A stretch of DNA of 64,000 bases from NCBI RefSeq assembly GCF_000423225.1, contig NZ_AUHO01000007.1, forward strand, positions 372,001 through 436,000, in the 5' to 3' direction. This document shows positions 1 to 8,100 of this stretch, one piece after another (position 1 is the stretch's first letter; every line of letters starts with the position of its first letter). This DNA comes from Kaistia adipata DSM 17808. Its GTDB lineage: Bacteria > Pseudomonadota > Alphaproteobacteria > Rhizobiales > Kaistiaceae. The translations under genes and the position numbers were made by a program. The notes below the pieces were generated by a model. The model was not told where the DNA came from. It made no database searches and saw only the letters and a list, made by a program, of their open reading frames with translations.

Positions 1-49
1 TCGCTGGCAATGCGCGGCATTGGTACTGGCTGGCGTAAAGCGGATGCAG

Positions 50-84
50 CCCCTTCACCTCTCCCTCAGGGAGAGGTGAAGGGG
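50..84. terminator. Strong palindrome downstream of the deacetylase gene
   Basis: A perfect 16-bp stem (arms 50-65 and 69-84) with a 3-nt loop lies just past the 3' end of the minus-strand deacetylase gene. Its CTCTCCC/GGGAGAG arms match other repeats in the window (near 5.0, 19.1 and 36.0 kb), so it is probably a family palindrome that may also act as a terminator. No T-tract follows on either strand. Confidence 0.5.
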
Positions 85-115
85 CGCTCGAACCCGAGGC
101 CGACGCCTCCTCGAG

Positions 116-856
116 CTACCGGCTCGCCTCGGTCTGCACGTCGTCGAGCCTGACGAAGACGGTGCCCTTCTCGATCAGCCGCTGGATGCCGTCGACGACG
201 CCCTTGCCGGCCGGGTGTCCCGGCTGGTTGATGTGGGCGATGATGACGTCGCCGGAACGGGCGGCGGCGATGCGCTTCGCCACCGTCGTCGCGGGCAGCG
301 ACGCGCCCATGTCGGCGTTCAGCGAAAAACCGGCGATCGAATAGCCAGCGGCGCGGATCGCATCGAGCGCGTCGGGGCTGTAAACGGCCGTGGCGCCGCG
401 AAACCAGCGCGGCGCCTTGCCGGTCGCCTGCCGGACGGCCGAGGCGCCACCCTCGACCTCGTTTCGCACGGCCTCCAGCGAGCCGGCCGTCTTCAGGCCG
501 TAGAGCCGGGCGGTGTCGGTGATCGCCGGCACATGCTGGTCGCCATGGTTCTCGATCTCGAACAGGTCGGGATGGGCGGTCAGGATCGCCATGGTCGCCT
601 GGTTCCGCTTCAGCCAGCGATGTGTGACGAAGAGGGTCGCCGGGATGCGGTTCGTCACCAGCGTGTCCAGGATGCGGCGGTCGATCGCGCCGGAGCAGGC
701 GTCGAAGGTGAGCGCCACCACGCGCGGTCCCGGCGGCGGCGCGGCGATGCGCAGCTTCAGTTCGACATCGTGCGACCTGGCCAGGGCCGGGGCGGAAAAC
801 GCCAGGGCCGCGCCGGTGGCGAGGAGGGCGGCGAGCGCCAGACGGGAGCGGAACAT
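116..856 (-). CDS. Polysaccharide deacetylase family protein (NodB-like)
   Basis: 246 residues. Residues 1-26 form a signal peptide ending in ALA, so the protein is exported. A NodB-like fold follows: motif 1 reads TFDAC near residue 50 where canonical enzymes have TFDD, so the usual second (metal-binding) Asp is replaced by Ala. Motif 2 appears as ENHGDQH (H-x3-H), motif 3 as WFRG, and the last motif as IIAHINQPGH. By family it would remove N- or O-acyl groups from a surface or periplasmic glycan. The altered motif 1 suggests a divergent subfamily, and activity is not certain. The gene stands alone and ends at a strong palindrome. Confidence 0.85.
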   Translation of the reverse strand: MFRSRLALAALLATGAALAFSAPALARSHDVELKLRIAAPPPGPRVVALTFDACSGAIDRRILDTLVTNRIPATLFVTHRWLKRNQATMAILTAHPDLFEIENHGDQHVPAITDTARLYGLKTAGSLEAVRNEVEGGASAVRQATGKAPRWFRGATAVYSPDALDAIRAAGYSIAGFSLNADMGASLPATTVAKRIAAARSGDVIIAHINQPGHPAGKGVVDGIQRLIEKGTVFVRLDDVQTEASR

Positions 857-1184
857 CGGAGACTCCGGAACGCGTTGGACGGGGACGGGATCCGCTGCTT
901 CAAGAAGGATAGGCGCGCCCTTGCCATCCTGCCATGCCGCGCGTTGTCGCGTCGCGCGCGGAGGCGTGTGGACGCGCTCTGCACTTTGCGAATGCCTGAC
1001 TTGACGCTAAGGTCAAGTGCCCGGACCTGTGGAGGGGCTCACAGTCGTCCGGAGCGAGGCGGAGGCGCCTCATGACCCGCGAGACGGCAAGCATACGTTG
1101 CAGGACCTGGCGACGGCAGCGCGCATTCGGGAACCGGCTGCGAGGGGCGGTGCCGGTGGCGCCGCGTCGGCGGAGGGCCGCGCC
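857..1184. other. Divergent intergenic region, deacetylase / response regulator
   Basis: This 328-bp region separates the divergent deacetylase and response-regulator genes. The only clear structure is a 20-bp dyad at 999-1018. I see no supported small gene. Reading frames extending upstream from the response regulator lack a good ribosome binding site. Confidence 0.5.
999..1018. promoter_or_regulatory. Perfect dyad ACTTGAC-N6-GTCAAGT, candidate operator
   Basis: Perfect 7-bp arms ACTTGAC (999-1005) and GTCAAGT (1012-1018) are separated by GCTAAG. The compact dyad resembles sites bound by MerR-family dimers, but no such regulator is encoded nearby. It lies between two divergent genes and could control either. 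Confidence 0.35.
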
Positions 1185-1583
1185 ATGACAGAGCACGCGC
1201 CACTGATCCTGCTGGTCGAGGACGAAGCCATGCTGCGCATGGCCGCGGCCGACCTGCTTGAGGAAATGGGCTTTCGCGTCGAGACGGCCGGTTCGGCCCG
1301 CGAGGCGACGGCGCGTGTCGGCCATGCCGGCGCGGCCTATGACGCGGTGATCATCGATCTCGGCCTTCCGGATCGCTCGGGCGCCGATCTGGCGCGCGAG
1401 ATCCGCGGCAATCGCGCCGATGTGCCGATCGTCATCGCCAGCGGCTACGACGAGACGGACCTCGACAACGTGCTGGCCGACGACGCGCGCATCGGTTTTC
1501 TCGGCAAGCCTTACGGCGCCCGCAGCATGACGCGGGTGTTCGCGGCGCTCGGCATCGCCATTGGCCATTCCGTGACCGACTGA
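1185..1583 (+). CDS. Single-domain response regulator (receiver only)
   Basis: 132 residues starting at ATG 1185, so that the receiver fold (LILLVEDEAML) begins at once; longer upstream readings add low-complexity sequence. Acidic residues ED near position 13, the phospho-acceptor Asp in IIDLGLPD, and a Lys in LGKPYG match a CheY-like receiver. There is no output domain, so it probably acts by protein contact or in a phosphorelay. No kinase gene is adjacent. Related stand-alone receivers are common in Hyphomicrobiales, often with unknown partners. Confidence 0.85.
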   Translation: MTEHAPLILLVEDEAMLRMAAADLLEEMGFRVETAGSAREATARVGHAGAAYDAVIIDLGLPDRSGADLAREIRGNRADVPIVIASGYDETDLDNVLADDARIGFLGKPYGARSMTRVFAALGIAIGHSVTD

Positions 1584-1698
1584 GCCCGGTGTCGCGCGCC
1601 ATGCAACCAAGGCGCGGTTCGCGCGTCGTGCCTGAGGACGGGCGCCGCGTCCGGGCGGCATTCGCAAGCGGCACCTCGAACAGGCGGATGGCGCGATC

Positions 1699-2250
1699 TT
1701 GGAAACCGGGCTCTATCTCGACACGTCGCTCAGGCTGGGGGCGGCCGCGCTCTGCGGTCTTCTCATCGGCATCAACCGGGACGCGCACGAGAAGCCGGCT
1801 GGCATGCGCACGCTGGCGCTGGTGGCGCTGGGCGCCGCGCTGGTGACGCTGAGCGCGCTGCGGATCCCGGAATTCACGGGCGAGCCGGACGCGCTGAGCC
1901 GCGTCCTGCAGGGCGTCATCCAGGGCGTGCTCGCCGGTATCGGCTTCATCGGTGCCGGCGCCATCCTGCGGCTCGGCCGGCGCGGCGAGAATGTTCAGGG
2001 CGTGACGACGGCGGCGACGGTCTGGGTCTCCGCGGCGCTCGGAATCGCCTGCGGCATGGGCCAATGGCCGATCGTGCTCGTCGGGATGGTCCTGGTCTTC
2101 CTCATCCTCATCGTCGCCAAGCATTTCGAGAACTGGCTGCTGCGGCAATTGCTGGCGCATGGCGAGAAGGGCCATCCCGACCGCAGCGTCCGGATGGCCG
2201 AGGAGGGCGGCGACCCGCCGCCTAGGTCAGGACGCTCGCGCCGAGGTTGA
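1699..2250 (+). CDS. MgtC/SapB family membrane protein
   Basis: 183 residues with a TTG start, since no ATG or GTG lies in frame near the conserved N-terminus (YLDTSLRLGAAALCGLLIG). About four membrane segments, the GINRD motif after the first helix and the GFIGAGAIL motif after the third are typical of MgtC-like inner-membrane proteins. The family is linked to magnesium limitation and acid or phosphate stress. The C-terminal 40 residues are hydrophilic. Its last 29 bp overlap the convergent DUF1345 gene. Confidence 0.82.
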   Translation: METGLYLDTSLRLGAAALCGLLIGINRDAHEKPAGMRTLALVALGAALVTLSALRIPEFTGEPDALSRVLQGVIQGVLAGIGFIGAGAILRLGRRGENVQGVTTAATVWVSAALGIACGMGQWPIVLVGMVLVFLILIVAKHFENWLLRQLLAHGEKGHPDRSVRMAEEGGDPPPRSGRSRRG

Positions 2251-2884
2251 TGGCCAGCGCCAGAAGCGTCGTGTTGAACACGAAGGACGCGATCGAGTGG
2301 AACATCATGACCATCCGGAAATCGGTGGTCCGGACGTTCACGTCCGAGGTCTGGAACGTCGCGCCGAGGCAGAACGAGAAATAGAAGAAATCCCAGATCG
2401 ACGGCTCCGGCGTGTCCGGGAAAATCAGCCCGCCGACGTCATCCTCCTTGCCGTCCGCGTTGCTGTCGGTGCCGGCAGGCGCGTAGTAGAGGCGGGCATA
2501 GTGGAAGGCGAACAGCGTGTTGAACGCCGTCCAGCCGAGCGGAATGCTGATGATGGCGATCGCGAGATGCGCCGCTGACGTGTTGGCGCCATTCAGGATC
2601 GAGAAGATCGAATAGAACGAGAAGGCGATGGCGCCGACCGTCAGGCACATGATCAGGACGATGCCTTCGTCCTCGCTCCTCGCCCGCAGCCGCAGCTTGT
2701 CGAGATTGGCCCTCGTCGCGAGCCGCAGCTGAAAGAACAGATAGACGATGAAGAATACGTCGCCGGCGGCGATCATCGCGAATTCCGGCCGCACCAGGCG
2801 GATGACGAAATAGGCGATGATGGCGACGAGGATCGACTGGTAGAAATGCGGGTGCTGCTGCCAGTGGCGTTGGACGAAGGAAAT
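2222..2884 (-). CDS. DUF1345 membrane protein, probable ATT start
   Basis: The conserved DUF1345 pattern (AGDVFFIVYL, SEDEG, WDFFYFSFCLGATFQTSDV) is clear. The first standard start codon is a GTG at 2794, which would remove the first membrane helix (ILVAIIAYFVIRLV) that the family has. The frame stays open upstream to the pbpC stop codon with no ATG, GTG or TTG. The best start is ATT at 2884, with AAGGCGGAG 7-8 nt upstream, giving 220 residues, the usual family length. Translation may be coupled to pbpC, whose stop lies seven codons upstream in the same frame. Four to five membrane segments; function unknown. Confidence 0.7.
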   Translation of the reverse strand: MSFVQRHWQQHPHFYQSILVAIIAYFVIRLVRPEFAMIAAGDVFFIVYLFFQLRLATRANLDKLRLRARSEDEGIVLIMCLTVGAIAFSFYSIFSILNGANTSAAHLAIAIISIPLGWTAFNTLFAFHYARLYYAPAGTDSNADGKEDDVGGLIFPDTPEPSIWDFFYFSFCLGATFQTSDVNVRTTDFRMVMMFHSIASFVFNTTLLALAINLGASVLT

Positions 2885-2905
2885 CGGACTACTCCGCCTT
2901 GCGGG

Positions 2906-5140
2906 TTACTCGACGAATACGGTCACGCGATCCGACCGGCCGGCCGAATCGACCACCGATAGCGTAACAAATCCGGGTCCGTCCGGCGCCCAGCTTTCGC
3001 TGCGCGCGAAGGGCGTGCGGGCGATCGGCACGCCATTGGCGAACCAGGTGAAGGGCGGCTGGCCGTTGCGGATCTTGATCGCGAGCGGCATCGGATCGCC
3101 GGCGCGGATGCCGAGATCGACCTGGACGCCGTCGGGCGGGAAGGCGATCTCCGGCGTATCGGGCGCCTTGCTGGTGAGAACGTCGTTGCCGCGAAAGCGC
3201 TTCAGCGGCGCCGGCAGGTCGCCATTGGCGGCGATCAGCGCGCCGCGCGGGGCGGAGGGGAGCGGGGCGCGCTGGCCGCCCATCTTGTCGAACGCCTCGA
3301 ACAGCAGCGGCGCGGCCGTGCCGATGCCGGAAAGGCCGGAGACGGGCGCGCCATCGGCCCGGCCGGCCCAGACGCCGATCACCGTGCGGCCGTCGAAGCC
3401 GATCGACCAGGCGTCGCGATAGCCGTAGGAGGTTCCGGTCTTGTAGGCGATGCGGCCGCGGGCGCCGATCGTCGGCGGCGGCACGTCGGCGAGGATGTTG
3501 CCGACATACCAGGCGGCGAGCGGCTCCAGCACCGGCGCGGGCTCGGCCGTCGGCGTGCGCGGCGCGGGCTCGGCATGCAGGCTGACCGGCCGGCCGCCGC
3601 GGGCGATCGCGCCATAGAGCGCGACGAGATCGCGAAGCGAGATGCCGACGCCGCCGAGACCGACGGCGAGGCCGGCGGCCGACATGTCGGGCAGGCGCGG
3701 GCTGGCCTCGGCGCGCTTCATGCGGGCGATCAGCCGCGCCGGGCCGACCGCGTCGAGCACCTGCACCGCCGGCACGTTGAGCGACTGGGTGAGGGCATCG
3801 TGAATGGTGACGGTGCCGCGATAGAAGCCGTCGAAATTGACCGGGGCGTAGCCGGCGAAGGCCGACGGCTTGTCCTCGATCAGGCTCTGCGGATGGGCGA
3901 GACCCTGCTCGAAGGCGAGGCCGTAGATCAGGGGCTTCAGCGTCGAGCCGGGCGAACGGATCGCCTCCGTCATGTCGACGAAGCCGTTGCGCGTGCCGTC
4001 CATGAAGCCGGCCGAGCCGACGGACGCGAGGATGTCGCCGGTGACGTGGTCGGCGACGAGGATGGCGACGGAGGCCTTCGGGCCGGCCTTGGCGGCGCGG
4101 GTTCCGGCGAGCGCCTCGAGCTTGGCCTGCAACCTCCCGTCGACGGTGAGCTGGATGACCGGGTCCGTCGGATGGCGCCTGCGGGCCTGGTCGCCGAGAT
4201 GGGCGGCGAGCATCGGGAACGGCTTGCGCCCCGTGGGCACGCGCTCGGTCTTGGCGGCTGCCGCCGTTTCCTCGTCCAGCACGCCTGCCGTCACCAGCCG
4301 GTCGAGCACGCGGTCGCGCGCCGCCTTGGCCGCCTTCGGGTCGCGGTCGGGCCGGCGCGCCTCGGGCGATTGCGGCAGCGCGACGAGAAGCGCGGCCTCG
4401 GCGATCGTCAGCCGGCGCGGCTCCTTGCCGAAATAGGCCAGCGTCGCGGCGCGGATGCCCTCGAGATTGCCGCCATAGGGTGCGAGAGTCAGGTAGAGCG
4501 ACAGGATCTGGTTCTTGTCGAGCTTCTGCTCCAGCGCGCGGGCGTGCACGATCTGCCTGAGCTTGCTCTCGGCCTGCCGCGTCGAGCCGCCCTGCACCAG
4601 CCGCGCCACCTGCATGGTGAGCGTCGAGCCGCCGGAGACGATGTGGCCGTTGCGGACGACCTGCGTCGCGGCGCGGCCGAGCGCCCACCAGTCGACGCCG
4701 TGATGCTCGTCGAAGCGCCGGTCCTCGTAGCCCTTCAGCATGGTGAGGAACATCGGGTCGACGTCGGCGAGCTTCACCGGCAGCCGCCAGCGGCCGTCGG
4801 CGATCGTATAGGGCCGGAGCAGCGCGTCGGTGCGGTCGACGACGATCTGCGAGGTCGGCACATTAGCCGGATCCGGCACCGGCGGCAGGCTCTTTTCGAT
4901 CAGGCGCAGCGCATCGGACAGCCCCGCATAGCCGAAGAAGCCGGCGAGCCCGGCGACGACCGCGGTGACGGCGAGACGGCGGGGCCATTTGCGCCCTTCT
5001 CCCTCCCCCTTGTGGGGAGGGCCGGGGAGGGGGGGCGCTGGGGACGAATCGGACGTGTCCGGAGAGGGCGAGTTGGTACCCCCCTCTCCAACTCTCCCCC
5101 GCAAGGGGGGAGAGAGACCGTCGTCGCGCTCCATCGACAT
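2906..5140 (-). CDS. pbpC: Penicillin-binding protein 1C
   Basis: 744 residues, bifunctional peptidoglycan synthase. An unusual Pro/Gly-rich cytoplasmic tail (1-53) precedes one membrane helix (about 56-74). The GT51 glycosyltransferase domain carries EDRRFDEHHGVDWW (from 139) and GGSTLTMQ (170-177). The transpeptidase domain has SxxK as SPGSTLKP near 397, SLN in TQSLNVPAVQ, and KTGTSYGYRDAW near 565. The C-terminal segment matches the PbpC-specific domain. It lies 14 bp downstream of the alpha-2-macroglobulin gene, a pairing also known from E. coli (pbpC-yfhM), where the two are thought to act together in cell-wall repair and defence. The N-terminal tail is translated from palindromic repeats. 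Confidence 0.95.
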   Translation of the reverse strand: MSMERDDGLSPPLRGRVGEGGTNSPSPDTSDSSPAPPLPGPPHKGEGEGRKWPRRLAVTAVVAGLAGFFGYAGLSDALRLIEKSLPPVPDPANVPTSQIVVDRTDALLRPYTIADGRWRLPVKLADVDPMFLTMLKGYEDRRFDEHHGVDWWALGRAATQVVRNGHIVSGGSTLTMQVARLVQGGSTRQAESKLRQIVHARALEQKLDKNQILSLYLTLAPYGGNLEGIRAATLAYFGKEPRRLTIAEAALLVALPQSPEARRPDRDPKAAKAARDRVLDRLVTAGVLDEETAAAAKTERVPTGRKPFPMLAAHLGDQARRRHPTDPVIQLTVDGRLQAKLEALAGTRAAKAGPKASVAILVADHVTGDILASVGSAGFMDGTRNGFVDMTEAIRSPGSTLKPLIYGLAFEQGLAHPQSLIEDKPSAFAGYAPVNFDGFYRGTVTIHDALTQSLNVPAVQVLDAVGPARLIARMKRAEASPRLPDMSAAGLAVGLGGVGISLRDLVALYGAIARGGRPVSLHAEPAPRTPTAEPAPVLEPLAAWYVGNILADVPPPTIGARGRIAYKTGTSYGYRDAWSIGFDGRTVIGVWAGRADGAPVSGLSGIGTAAPLLFEAFDKMGGQRAPLPSAPRGALIAANGDLPAPLKRFRGNDVLTSKAPDTPEIAFPPDGVQVDLGIRAGDPMPLAIKIRNGQPPFTWFANGVPIARTPFARSESWAPDGPGFVTLSVVDSAGRSDRVTVFVE
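4993..5114. repeat. Palindromic repeats inside the 5' coding region of pbpC
   Basis: Two CTCTCCCCC-type palindromes of the family seen elsewhere in the window lie within the first 50 codons of pbpC. One has arms 5092-5100 and 5105-5113 around GCAA; the other lies at about 4993-5034. Translated on the minus strand they give PPLRGRVGEGG and PPLPGPPHKGEGEG. They keep the reading frame. Confidence 0.7.
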
Positions 5141-5154
5141 CGCGGCTCAGCGCC

Positions 5155-8100
5155 TCACTTCGTCGTCGTCGGTCCGACGATCTCGACCGAGGCCGTATCG
5201 GTGTGGGCCTGGCGCTCGGGGTCGTACATGTCCTCGACCGTCGCGGCCGGATGCACGAAGGTGCCCGGCGAGACGGCGCGGACGCCGTAGGCGACCGTGA
5301 ACTCCAAGGGATCGCCGGACGAGCGGGTCAGCGCCGCCACGAAGCGGTCGGTGCGGGCCTCGGTATGGGCGAGGCTGGTGGTGCCCTGCAGCCACTCATA
5401 GGAAGAGGTGTCGCCCGAGCGCGAGATGTTGGGGTTCTCGATCTCGAAGCCGGCCGGCAGCGGATCGACCACCATCAGCCGTCCGAACCGGGCCTGGTCG
5501 GCCGCCACCTTGAGCACCACCACCAGCCGGTCGTTCTGCGCGACCGTCGACGGGTCTGCCTCGCTGCCGTCGGAGTTGAAGTAGCTGCGGGTGATCGTGA
5601 AGCCCTCGCCGCCGGCCGGCTCCGGCGAGGCCGGAATGCCGGTCAGCGTCAGCGCCGCGTCGAGCGGGATGTCGCTGGTATTGGCGACGACGAGCGGCTG
5701 GGTATCGACATCCGAGCCGAGGAGCTTGCGGTAGAGCGGCACCTCGCCCTTGTGGCCGTCGATCTCGATCGAGGCCTCTCTCAGGTCCGCCATCATCGCG
5801 GCGGCCGCCATCAGCATCCAGCCCTGCTCCTGGGTGGAGAGATAGCGGCGGCTGTCGCGGGTGGTCGCCACCTCGTTGACGAGGGTCTTCACGTCGATGC
5901 TCTTCTCGCCGCTCTCCGCGACGAGGGTGAGCACCGCCGCCTGATCGCGCAGGCCGGAGCCGTAGTCCTCGCGGCCGGCGAGCTGCTGGCCGGTGGCGCG
6001 GCGGAGATTGTCGATGGCGACGCCGAGCACCGTGCCCGAGCGTGCTTTGTCGCCATAAAGCGCCAGCGCCGCGCCGATCTGTGCCTGCGCCAGCGGCGTC
6101 GCGAAGTTGTTCAGCTTCGTCTCCGCGTAGTAGCGCAGGTCGCCGATCGCCGCCTTGCCGTTGCGGGCAAGCACGTAGAGCGAATAGGCGATCGCCTCGC
6201 CGCCCCGGTCGAAGTCGGTGGCATAGCCGACCTTGTTCGAGAGGTTGTCGAGCGCGTTGTTGAACGCGACCTCCGGAACGAGATAGCCGGCCGCCTTGGC
6301 GCGGGTCAGGAAGTCGGTGACATAGGCGTCGAGCCAGAGATCGTCATAGCCCGGCCCCCAGAGGCCGAACGAGCCGGCCGAGGACTGGTTGTCGAGCACC
6401 TTGCCGATCGAGGCCTGGATGCGCTCGCGCAGTTCGCTGTCCTGCGCGATGCCGATCGTCGCCGCCACCTGGTTCAGGTAGAGCAGCGGCATGGCCTTCG
6501 AGGTGATCTGCTCGGTGCAGCCATAGGGGTAGCGGTCGAGCGAGGCGAGGATCGCCGCGACGTCGAGCTTGGCCGTGCCGCCGACGGCGAGCGTCGCGCT
6601 CGTCGTGCCGGGCACGAACTCGGAGAAGGCGTAGCGGTCGAGGCTCAGCGTGTTGCCCGGCGCCATCGAGATCAGCGAGCGGCGCGACACCGGCTGGCCG
6701 GCGGGGCGAATGCCGAGCATGTAGGTCCGGTCGAAGGTCTGGCCATTTTCCGGGCTTGCCAGGCTGACGGTGATCTCGTGGTCGCCGATGTCGACGGCCT
6801 TGATCGGCAGCGCGACGGTCGCGCGGCCGGCCTTCTCCAGCGGGATCGCCTTGTCCGCATCGGCGGGTTCCATGGCGACGCCGGGCGCCGCGACGGTGAG
6901 CCGGTAGTCGCCCGCCGGGCCCTCGACATTGTTGATCTCGACGAGGATGCGGCTCTGGTCGTCCGGCGTCATGAAGCGCGGCAGGCTGGCCATCAGCACG
7001 ACGGGATCGCGCACGATGACGTCCTGCTCGGCGTGGCCGACGCCTTCCTTCGACCAGGCCATCGCCATGACGCGGACCGTGCCGTTGAAGTCGGGCAGGT
7101 CGAAGGTGATCGTCGCCTTGCCGTCGCCGTCGACCTTCACCACGCCCGAATAATAGGCGATCAGCTTCTCGGTCGGCGGGGGGGACTTCAGCCCCGCCGC
7201 GCCGCCGTCGCCGCCGGAGCGGAGGCGGCCGGGAACGCCCTGCATGCGGTCGATCAGCAGGCCGTAGAGGTCGCGGATCTCCATGCCGAGCCGGCGCTGG
7301 CTGAAATACCAGCCATCGGGATCAGGCGTCTTGAACTGGGTCAGGTTGAGGATACCGACATCGACGGCCGCGACCGTGACATAGGCGTCCTCGCCCGCTT
7401 TCAGGTTGGCGAGCGTGACGGGGATGGTCAGGGGGCCGCGCGGCCGGATCTGCGCCTCGGCGCCGAGCTTAACGTCGATGCGGCGGTCGGCCGGATCGAC
7501 CGGCACCCAGGCGAGGCCGAGCGCGCGCGACGGCATCCGCTTCGCCTGGACGTCCATCGGCCGGAACAGCGTGGCGGTGACATAGGCGCCGGGGCCCCAA
7601 TTGGTCGTCACGTCGAGGTCGACGGTGGTGCCGCCCTCCGGCACATCGACTGTCTTCATGTCGATGACGCGGTCGTCGATCACCATGATCTGGGCGATGC
7701 CGGGGAAGCGCGGATCGAGGCGCAGCTTGGCGGTCTCGCCGGGCTTGTAGTTCTTCTTGTCGAGCGAGACGGTCAGCATGTCCGGCGTCTCGGACGCGGC
7801 CGAGGCATCGACATACCAGCCGGCGTCGAAGGCGTAGCTCGACGAGGTCGGTGTGTCGCCGGCGAGCGCCACCGTCAGGCGGAAGCGGCCCCAGTTGACC
7901 TTGCTTTCGACCGTCGCCGGCTTGCCGGCCGTGAGGTCGACCGTGCCGTTGGCGACGCGGGTCGCCGTGGTGATCGCCTCGTATTTCCAGGCGCCGTCGC
8001 GACGGTACCACTGGTAGTTCGTGTCGAGCTTCTCGATCGACCAGGTCGCGCCATCCGCATCGATGCGCTGGCCGTCCGGACCGATGGCGATCAGCTCGAA

